Shown here piece by piece: positions 1 through 5,165 of a stretch of DNA of 6,475 bases (positions are counted from its first letter, which is position 1; each line of letters begins with the position of its first letter). The DNA comes from CAG-307 sp964524125 (GTDB taxonomy: Bacteria > Bacillota_I > Bacilli_A > Acholeplasmatales > Anaeroplasmataceae). The translations under genes were made by a program, and so were the position numbers. The stretch is from NCBI GenBank assembly GCA_964524125.1, contig CAZGBY010000066.1:1-6475 (forward strand). The letters are read 5' to 3'. The notes under the pieces are model-generated. The model did not search any database. It was not told the DNA's origin and was given only the letters and a program-made list of their open reading frames with translations.

Positions 1-81
1 TAAGGTTTTTCCATAAGTTTTTTATTTTATATTAAATTCGACTGAACTGTAACATCGCTATAAAAAAAACGAAAAAAACTC

Positions 82-110
82 TTGTTAAAACTATTTATTT
101 GTGATATGAT
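82..110 (+). promoter_or_regulatory. Sigma-A-type promoter of the rpsF-ssb-rpsR operon
   Basis: The -35 element TTGTTA (82-87) is followed after exactly 17 bases by the -10 element TATGAT (105-110). A TG at 102-103, one base before the -10, makes it an extended -10 promoter. Transcription would start about 7 bases downstream, near 116-118. The flanking sequence at 61-80 is very A-rich and resembles an UP element. The elements are seen directly; the start site is inferred. Confidence 0.8.
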
Positions 111-116
111 TAGTTA

Positions 117-180
117 GCATTGAAAAATGCCCCTGTCTATTGTAGAAAATAGACCAAATGACCATAGGAGGTGTAATAAG
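117..180 (+). promoter_or_regulatory. Structured 5' leader of the rpsF operon
   Basis: From the inferred start, the transcript opens with a 5-bp hairpin, GCATT (117-121) pairing with AATGC (126-130) around a GAAA tetraloop. A 7-bp perfect hairpin follows, GTCTATT (135-141) with AATAGAC (148-154). The C-run at 130-134 could also pair imperfectly with the Shine-Dalgarno AGGAGGTG (166-173), which would hide it. In many bacteria the S6:S18 complex binds its own mRNA leader at a bulged CCG. No CCG is present here, so feedback by that motif is not supported, but translational control through this structure is possible. Confidence 0.45.
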
Positions 181-468
181 ATGAAAAAGTACGAAGTAAT
201 GTATATTTTAAACCCATCTTTAGATCAAGATGCAATCGCAAAAGAAATTGGATCTATCAATGCAATTTTTACAAACAATGGTTCTAAGGTTTTAGAACTT
301 AAGGAAATGGGTTTAAAAGAAATGGCTTACGAAATTGAAAAAAATCGTAAGGGTTACTATGTTTGGGCTTTAGTTGAAGCTAATAATACAGCTTTAAATG
401 AGTTCAATCGTATCGCTGGATATGATGAAAAAGTATTACGTCATATCGTAGTTAATTATGTAGCTTAA
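181..468 (+). CDS. rpsF: 30S ribosomal protein S6
   Basis: This gene encodes the 95-residue small-subunit protein S6, which pairs with S18 and binds 16S rRNA in the platform of the 30S subunit. The protein opens MKKYEVMYILNPSLD and ends RHIVVNYVA, both typical of S6. Its length matches the short, tail-less Bacillus form. The start at 181 is chosen because AGGAGGTG at 166-173 lies 7 bases upstream. An in-frame ATG at 127 has no ribosome-binding site and would add 18 non-conserved residues. It is the first gene of an operon with ssb 25 bases downstream and rpsR after that, the conserved bacterial order. Transcription comes from the promoter at 82-110. Nothing is truncated, and Trp is encoded by TGG. 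Confidence 0.97.
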   Translation: MKKYEVMYILNPSLDQDAIAKEIGSINAIFTNNGSKVLELKEMGLKEMAYEIEKNRKGYYVWALVEANNTALNEFNRIAGYDEKVLRHIVVNYVA

Positions 469-493
469 TTAAATTTAGAAAAGAGGTATCTAG

Positions 494-1018
494 ATGATTA
501 ATAAAGTTATTTTAGTCGGTCGTATAACTAAAGACCCAGAATTAAGATTTTTACAAAGTGGAGTTGGAACTGTATCTTTTACTATTGCTTGTGATAGACA
601 ATATGTTTCACAAAATGGTGAAAGAGGAGCTGACTTCATTAATTGTGTGGCTTGGAGACAAACTGCAGAATTTATATCTAGATATATTAAAAAAGGTTAT
701 ATGATGTCTGTAGAAGGACACATACAAACCAGAACATATCAAGATCAACAAGGTCAAACTAGATATGTTACTGAAGTAGTAGCAGAATCAGTTCAAAATT
801 TACAACCTCGTGATCCTAATCAAGCTCCTGGAAGTTATCAACAAGCTCAAGCTTCTGGAAGTTATCAACAAAATAATCAAGGTTTTTCAAATCAAGGCTT
901 TTCAAATCAAGGATATTCTCAAGCATCTCAACCTCGACCAGCTTATCAAAGTGTAGGAAATAATGCATCTGAACAAATGCTTGATTTAAACGTAACTGAT
1001 GAAGACCTTCCATTTTAA
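494..1018 (+). CDS. ssb: Single-stranded DNA-binding protein SSB
   Basis: SSB coats single-stranded DNA during replication, repair and recombination and recruits partner proteins through its C-terminal tip. The 174-residue product begins MINKVILVGRITKDPELRF and carries an OB fold over about residues 1-105. A flexible Gln/Ser/Gly/Asn-rich linker follows (about 106-160), and the acidic tip ends DEDLPF, a variant of the usual DDDIPF that keeps the terminal Pro-Phe. The linker contains short tandem repeats (GSYQQ and NQGFS units). A Shine-Dalgarno AAGAGGT at 481-487 supports the start. The gene sits between rpsF and rpsR, as in most Firmicutes, and is expected to be co-transcribed with both. The length is normal for the family. 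Confidence 0.97.
   Translation: MINKVILVGRITKDPELRFLQSGVGTVSFTIACDRQYVSQNGERGADFINCVAWRQTAEFISRYIKKGYMMSVEGHIQTRTYQDQQGQTRYVTEVVAESVQNLQPRDPNQAPGSYQQAQASGSYQQNNQGFSNQGFSNQGYSQASQPRPAYQSVGNNASEQMLDLNVTDEDLPF
830..919 (+). repeat. In-frame short repeats in the ssb linker
   Basis: A 15-base unit beginning GGAAGTTATCAACAA occurs at 830-844 and 857-871 and encodes GSYQQ twice. Three consecutive 15-base units at 875-889, 890-904 and 905-919 encode NQGFS, NQGFS and NQGYS. The first two differ by one base. All are in frame and lie in the disordered linker of SSB, so copy-number change would alter linker length without breaking the protein. Confidence 0.85.
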
Positions 1019-1032
1019 AAGGAGGAACTTTT

Positions 1033-1266
1033 ATGCAACAACAAAATCGTGGCGGTTTCCGTCGTCGTAAGGTATGTTACTTTACACAAAATCATATCGA
1101 ACATATTGATTTTAAAGATGTAGATTTATTAAGAAAGTTCGTTACTGATAGAGGAAAGATTTTACCTCGTCGTGTAACTGGTACATCTGCTAAATATCAA
1201 AGAAAGTTAGCAATTGCTATCAAACGTGCTCGTCATATGGCTTTATTACCATTCGTTAAAGACTAG
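1033..1266 (+). CDS. rpsR: 30S ribosomal protein S18
   Basis: This gene encodes the 77-residue protein S18, the binding partner of S6 on the 30S platform. The basic N-terminus (RGGFRRRKVCYF) and the core ending in GKILPRRVTGTSAKYQRKLAIAIKRARHMALLPF are characteristic of the family. There is a single Cys and no multi-cysteine zinc-site pattern. The Shine-Dalgarno GGAGG at 1021-1025 lies 7 bases before the ATG and only two bases after the ssb stop, so translation is probably coupled to ssb. The gene ends with TAG, the only non-TAA stop in the window, and is followed within 10 bases by the operon's terminator. Length is normal. Confidence 0.97.
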   Translation: MQQQNRGGFRRRKVCYFTQNHIEHIDFKDVDLLRKFVTDRGKILPRRVTGTSAKYQRKLAIAIKRARHMALLPFVKD

Positions 1267-1275
1267 TAATTAATT

Positions 1276-1302
1276 GACTCCAGTATTTTGGAGTCTTTTT
1301 TT
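1276..1302 (+). terminator. Intrinsic terminator of the rpsF-ssb-rpsR operon
   Basis: A perfect 7-bp stem, GACTCCA (1276-1282) with TGGAGTC (1289-1295), closes a 6-base loop and runs straight into seven Ts (1296-1302). It starts 10 bases after the rpsR stop codon. This is a textbook Rho-independent terminator and separates the two transcription units. Confidence 0.93.
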
Positions 1303-1352
1303 GATATTAATTGATTTTTTTAACAATTATTAAATACTTATATTTTAATTTA

Positions 1353-1361
1353 TGATATAAT
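1353..1361 (+). promoter_or_regulatory. Extended -10 promoter of the gdpP-rplI-dnaB-prfA unit
   Basis: The consensus -10 TATAAT (1356-1361) is preceded by TGA at 1353-1355, giving an extended -10. No convincing -35 hexamer lies 16-18 bases upstream; that region reads roughly AATACT. The promoter probably relies on the extended -10. The expected start is near 1367-1369, leaving a leader of only about 20 bases. The core closely resembles the rpsF promoter core at 98-112. Confidence 0.7.
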
Positions 1362-1371
1362 AATGTATATT

Positions 1372-1385
1372 GGACGGAGGTGTCC
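1372..1385 (+). promoter_or_regulatory. Ribosome-binding site in a hairpin loop before gdpP
   Basis: GGAC (1372-1375) and GTCC (1382-1385) can form a 4-bp stem whose 6-base loop, GGAGGT, is the Shine-Dalgarno sequence itself. The Shine-Dalgarno lies 7-9 bases before the ATG at 1390 and decides that start over the in-frame ATG at 1363, which falls at the promoter -10. The hairpin is seen as sequence complementarity; a regulatory role is inference. Confidence 0.6.
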
Positions 1386-1389
1386 TTGT

Positions 1390-3807
1390 ATGAGAAAGAT
1401 TATTATAAGTGGTATATCGTTTATATTATCAATAATATTATTTTTATTATATTTTATTTCTTTTAATAGTGTGTTTATATTGATATTTGCAATATCATTA
1501 TTAATTGTTTGCGTAGTATTTATAATGGCATATTTTGTATCTTTACAAAAGATAAAGATTTCGGATTTGGAAGAAAGATTAGAACTATGGAATAAATTAT
1601 CTTTCCATGTAAATCAAGCTGGTGATGAAGCAGTAGATAATCTTCCTGTTGGTATTTTAGTGTATAAAGATATGATTATTAAATGGACTAATAATTATTT
1701 GAAAGGTATTTATAAGGGGAGATTGTTAGATACAAATTTAAAAGATTTAATTCCTAATATAGAAAAGAAACTCGATTCAAATGAAAGAGAATTTATTATA
1801 GAACATGATGATAAATTTTATGAGATTTTAAATTATAAGGAAGAAGAAGTTTTATACTTTTTTGAAGTTACACAAAGAGAAAAACTACAAAAAAGATATG
1901 ATAATAGAATTACTGCTATTGGTATAATTTTGCTTGACAACTTAGAAGAATCTTTAAAAGAATATGATATGCAAGATAAATCTACTATAAGAGGACAATT
2001 CTTGGGTGAAATATCTGATTATGTAGATGATTATGGTGCATATTTACAAAGCTATGATGATGATAGACTTGTAATGATATTGGATAAAGAATCGTTACTT
2101 CGTATGGTTGAAAATAAGTTTGAAATTTTAACTAATACAAGAGAAATAGCTCAAAAGAATCATATTAGAGTAAGTGTTTCTATTGGGGTTGCTTGTTATG
2201 ACGTTGAACCGCATGAATTAGGAAGCTTAGCTCAATCTGCTGTAGAACTTGCTGAAAAACGTGGTGGTGACCAAGCGGTTGTTAATATTCAAAATGAAAA
2301 GATTAAATACTTTGGTGGTACAAAAGATGCACTTGAGAAAAATAATCTTGTAATAGCGCGTGTAAGAACTCAAGAATTAAAAGATAATATTGAAAGTTCT
2401 ACTAATGTTTATATTACAGGTCATATAGGTGCAGATGCAGATTGTTTAGGTGCAATGATTTGTGTACTTAGAATGGCTATGTCATCAGCTAAAGATGCAC
2501 ATATTGTATTTGATATTAATAAGGCTGATCAAAACCTTGTTAAACTATATGAAACATTAGAAAGTCAATCTCCTGATGTTTTTGAAAGAATTATTCCAAT
2601 TGATAAAGTAGATATAAAAAGTAATTCATTATTAATTATTTGTGATACACAAGCTCCTGAAATTATGATGTATCAAGAATTACTTGATAAATTTAAACAT
2701 TTAATTGTAATTGACCATCATAGACGTGGTGAAATATCATTTACCGAACCAGTAATGTCATATGTAGAACCATATGCTTCATCTACTGTAGAATTAGTAA
2801 GTGAAATGTTAATGTTTTACAATAAAGGTATTAAGCTTGAACCTATTGAAGCAGATTGTATGTTGGCCGGATTGGTAATTGATACAAATAATTTTACTTT
2901 CCGTGCAACTGGTAGAACATTTGAAGCTGCTTCAACTTTAAAATCACTCGGTGCTGATATGATTAGAGTCAGACAACTTACAAGATCATCTTTTGAAATT
3001 GAAAAGGATATTGCAACATCTGTATCAGCAGCTGAACTTTATTTAAATAAATATGCAATAAGTATTATACCCGAAAATAAAATAATTACTGATAGATCTT
3101 TTATTGCACAGGTTTCTGACAAATTACTTAATATAGAAGGTGTAGAAGCGTCTTTTACTATTGCTAAATTTGAAGATGATAGTATAGGAGTTTCAGCAAG
3201 AAGCTATGAAAAAATAAATGTACAACTTGTAATGGAAGAAATGGGTGGTGGAGGTCATTTAAGTGCAGCCGCTACTAAAATTAATGATTCTACAATTTTT
3301 GATGTTGTAAATACTTTAAAAGAAATATTAAAAAGAGATAATGAAAATGAAGGTGAAGAGAAAATGAGAGTAATTTTAACACAAGATGTAAAAGGTAAAG
3401 GAAAGAAAAATGAAATTATTGAAGTAGCGAATGGATATGGTAATTATTTAATTACTAATAAATTAGCTATTCAAGCTAGTGATGAAAATATTAAACAAGT
3501 AGAAGAAAAGATGGCTCAAGATGAAATTGATGCACAAAATCATCATCAATTATTACTTAAGTTAAAATCTGAAATCGAACAAAAATCTATTAATATTTTC
3601 TTACAATTTGGTCAAGATGGAAAACTTTATTCACATATTACTAATAAAAGAATAGCAGATGAGTTTCAAGCTCAAACTGGAATAATTATTGATAAAAGAA
3701 AAATATCAATACCATCTGAAATTAACTCTGTTGGTATTTTCACTGCAAATGTTGATTTAGGCAAGAATGTTCAAGCATCAATTGAAATAAATGTATTAGA
3801 AAAGTAA
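1390..3807 (+). CDS. gdpP: c-di-AMP phosphodiesterase GdpP fused to ribosomal protein L9
   Basis: The single 805-residue ORF joins GdpP (residues 1-658) to L9 (659-805). GdpP is a membrane enzyme that hydrolyses c-di-AMP to pApA. In order it has two membrane segments (about 3-24 and 27-50), a short coiled stretch (55-70), a PAS-like domain (about 82-165), a degenerate GGDEF domain (about 170-305, with SYDDD at 221-225 where GGDEF would be), a DHH domain (about 337-500) and DHHA1 (about 560-645). Expected metal ligands and motifs are present: H345, D349, D351, D419, the DHH at 442-444, D498, and GGGGH at 619-623. The GdpP part is almost exactly the length I recall for B. subtilis GdpP (about 659). 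The order gdpP-rplI-dnaB is conserved in Firmicutes, where the first two are usually separate genes. The start at 1390 follows from the Shine-Dalgarno at 1376-1382. Domain assignment is firm; function of the fused form is unknown. Confidence 0.93.
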   Translation: MRKIIISGISFILSIILFLLYFISFNSVFILIFAISLLIVCVVFIMAYFVSLQKIKISDLEERLELWNKLSFHVNQAGDEAVDNLPVGILVYKDMIIKWTNNYLKGIYKGRLLDTNLKDLIPNIEKKLDSNEREFIIEHDDKFYEILNYKEEEVLYFFEVTQREKLQKRYDNRITAIGIILLDNLEESLKEYDMQDKSTIRGQFLGEISDYVDDYGAYLQSYDDDRLVMILDKESLLRMVENKFEILTNTREIAQKNHIRVSVSIGVACYDVEPHELGSLAQSAVELAEKRGGDQAVVNIQNEKIKYFGGTKDALEKNNLVIARVRTQELKDNIESSTNVYITGHIGADADCLGAMICVLRMAMSSAKDAHIVFDINKADQNLVKLYETLESQSPDVFERIIPIDKVDIKSNSLLIICDTQAPEIMMYQELLDKFKHLIVIDHHRRGEISFTEPVMSYVEPYASSTVELVSEMLMFYNKGIKLEPIEADCMLAGLVIDTNNFTFRATGRTFEAASTLKSLGADMIRVRQLTRSSFEIEKDIATSVSAAELYLNKYAISIIPENKIITDRSFIAQVSDKLLNIEGVEASFTIAKFEDDSIGVSARSYEKINVQLVMEEMGGGGHLSAAATKINDSTIFDVVNTLKEILKRDNENEGEEKMRVILTQDVKGKGKKNEIIEVANGYGNYLITNKLAIQASDENIKQVEEKMAQDEIDAQNHHQLLLKLKSEIEQKSINIFLQFGQDGKLYSHITNKRIADEFQAQTGIIIDKRKISIPSEINSVGIFTANVDLGKNVQASIEINVLEK
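3364..3807 (+). CDS. rplI: Ribosomal protein L9 module, possibly also translated separately
   Basis: Residues 659-805 of the fused ORF form a complete 147-residue L9, a 50S protein that binds 23S rRNA near the L1 stalk. The N-domain opens MRVILTQDVKGKGKKNEI and contains the family-typical VANGYGNYLITNKLA. A long charged helix connects it to a C-domain containing LYSHITNKRIADEF and DKRKISIP. No stop codon separates it from GdpP. However, the natural L9 start ATG at 3364 is preserved, with AAGGTGA at 3350-3356 lying 7 bases before it, close to the spacing of other ribosome-binding sites here. Free L9 could therefore be made by internal initiation, or all L9 could be tethered to GdpP. L9 identity is certain; independent translation is inference. 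Confidence 0.6.
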   Translation: MRVILTQDVKGKGKKNEIIEVANGYGNYLITNKLAIQASDENIKQVEEKMAQDEIDAQNHHQLLLKLKSEIEQKSINIFLQFGQDGKLYSHITNKRIADEFQAQTGIIIDKRKISIPSEINSVGIFTANVDLGKNVQASIEINVLEK

Positions 3808-3813
3808 GAGGTG
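3806..3813 (+). promoter_or_regulatory. dnaB ribosome-binding site overlapping the upstream stop
   Basis: AAGAGGTG (3806-3813) begins inside the TAA stop of the gdpP-rplI ORF (3805-3807) and ends 4 bases before the dnaB ATG at 3818. Ribosomes finishing the upstream ORF would cover this site, so coupled translation is likely. Confidence 0.75.
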
Positions 3814-3817
3814 CTTT

Positions 3818-5164
3818 ATGGAATTTATAACACCACATAATACAGAAGCGGAGATTGCAGTACTTGGCTCTTTGTTTATTGATGAATCTTTAATTGTTGA
3901 AATTATCGATCAATTAAATGTTGATGATTTTTATGATAATAAAAATAGAATAATTTATAATTCTATCAAGGTTTTATATAAGGATGGAAAAAATATTGAT
4001 ATTACATCTGTTATTACTACTTTAGAAAGTAAGGGTCAACTTCAAGAAGTTGGCGGTATGGATTATTTAAATACGTTAATATCTTATAATTATACTACTA
4101 AGAATATTCAAACTTATGTAGATTTAGTTAGAGAAGCGGCACTTAAAAGATTTACAATCAACGCATTGACAGACTTATCTCAAAAAGGGTATGATAATGA
4201 AGTTCCTGCTAATGAATATCTAACTAAGGTAGAGGAAGTTATTTTTGATTTATCTAAAAGACGTAAAACTTCTAACTTTGTTTCAATTACAGAAGTAACA
4301 CAAATGGTTAAAGAAAAAATGACTAGAAACCTAAACAGAACTCAAGGTATTACAGGTTTATCTACTGGATTTTCTAATCTTGATAAAGCTACTCTTGGTT
4401 TTCAACCTGAACAATTGATAATACTTGCTGCTCGTCCTGCAATGGGTAAATCAGCATTAGCTATGAATATAGCAGTAAATACAGCTATGTGTAACAAATC
4501 AGGTAAAGCTGTAGTTGCATGCTTTTCCCTAGAAATGGGCATGGATCAATTAGTGGAACGTATGATAGCGGCTGATGGATTAATTCATTTAGGAAATATT
4601 AAAACAGGTCAACTTTCTGGTGATGAATCGAGAAAATATCAAGCGTCTTGTGAAAAACTTAACAATCTTAATTTATATTTTGATGACTCATCTTTGATTA
4701 CATTAGAAGATATTAGAACAAAATGTAGAAAACTAAAAGCATCAACTGGCCTTGATTTAGTTGTAATTGATTATTTACAATTAATTGATGGCTCTGGAAG
4801 TGGCGGAAAATCTAGACAAGAAGAAGTTTCTAAAATTTCAAGAGGATTAAAAATGATGGGTCGTGAATTACAAATACCTGTTGTAGCCCTTGCACAATTA
4901 TCACGTGAAGTAGAAAAACGTGAAGATAAAAAACCTATTATGGCAGACTTAAGAGATTCAGGTTCAATCGAACAAGATGCTGATATTGTAATGTTCCTAT
5001 ATAGGGAAGAATATTATACACCGCAAAAACAAGAAGAAAGAAAACCTTCAGAAAGTGCAATACTAAATATTGCAAAAAACCGTTCTGGGTCTGCAGGAAT
5101 TGACCTTGATTTTATATTCCAAGGGCCACATTCTAAATTTACTGAAGTACAAAAGGAGGAATAA
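3818..5164 (+). CDS. dnaB: Replicative DNA helicase DnaB
   Basis: This is the 448-residue ring helicase that unwinds DNA at the replication fork and contacts primase and the loader (called DnaC in B. subtilis). The N-terminal domain starts with PHNTEAEIAVLGSLF (about residues 6-20), a hallmark of the family. A linker leads to the RecA-like domain beginning TGFSNLDKATLGF. The Walker A motif ARPAMGKS spans 205-212 with K211 and S212, and Walker B ends VVIDYLQ with D318. Further family motifs are SLEMGMDQL, ALAQLSREVEKR and LRDSGSIEQDADIVMFLYR. Length is close to the usual 450. It lies 10 bases after the GdpP-L9 ORF and one base before prfA, so it is an internal operon gene. I see no intein or truncation. 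Confidence 0.97.
   Translation: MEFITPHNTEAEIAVLGSLFIDESLIVEIIDQLNVDDFYDNKNRIIYNSIKVLYKDGKNIDITSVITTLESKGQLQEVGGMDYLNTLISYNYTTKNIQTYVDLVREAALKRFTINALTDLSQKGYDNEVPANEYLTKVEEVIFDLSKRRKTSNFVSITEVTQMVKEKMTRNLNRTQGITGLSTGFSNLDKATLGFQPEQLIILAARPAMGKSALAMNIAVNTAMCNKSGKAVVACFSLEMGMDQLVERMIAADGLIHLGNIKTGQLSGDESRKYQASCEKLNNLNLYFDDSSLITLEDIRTKCRKLKASTGLDLVVIDYLQLIDGSGSGGKSRQEEVSKISRGLKMMGRELQIPVVALAQLSREVEKREDKKPIMADLRDSGSIEQDADIVMFLYREEYYTPQKQEERKPSESAILNIAKNRSGSAGIDLDFIFQGPHSKFTEVQKEE
5153..5159 (+). promoter_or_regulatory. prfA ribosome-binding site inside the end of dnaB
   Basis: AAGGAGG (5153-5159) is a near-perfect Shine-Dalgarno located in the last codons of dnaB, 6 bases before the ATG at 5166. 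It fixes the prfA start and rejects the longer in-frame reading that begins at 5070, which lies in dnaB coding sequence. Confidence 0.88.
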
Positions 5165-5165
5165 A

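Noticed and set aside
1..14. Possible divergent gene beginning with a minus-strand ATG at 14
   Set aside because: Only five codons are visible, there is no Shine-Dalgarno upstream on that strand, and the promoter-like TATAAA nearby would leave almost no leader.
127..180. Longer rpsF starting at the in-frame ATG at 127
   Set aside because: It has no Shine-Dalgarno and the extra 18 residues do not belong to S6. The strong site at 166-173 points to 181.
816..1013. Minus-strand ORFs at 816-1013, 5014-5346 and 5847-6044, and a plus-strand ORF at 5479-5730
   Set aside because: All lie inside conserved genes in other frames, have no credible ribosome-binding site and show low-complexity or non-protein-like composition.
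1363..1389. Longer gdpP starting at 1363
   Set aside because: That ATG overlaps the promoter -10 region and lies upstream of the predicted transcript start. The Shine-Dalgarno at 1376-1382 fits 1390.
1303..1389. A riboswitch, for example for c-di-AMP, before gdpP
   Set aside because: The region between terminator and start is under 90 bases and the predicted transcribed leader is about 20 bases, too short for a known aptamer.
3818..5164. Replication origin near dnaB
   Set aside because: No DnaA boxes of the TTATCCACA type or 13-mer-like clusters are seen in the flanking intergenic DNA.
5070..5165. RF1 extended N-terminally from 5070
   Set aside because: The extra 32 residues are dnaB codons read in another frame. 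The canonical RF1 start is at 5166 with its own strong ribosome-binding site.
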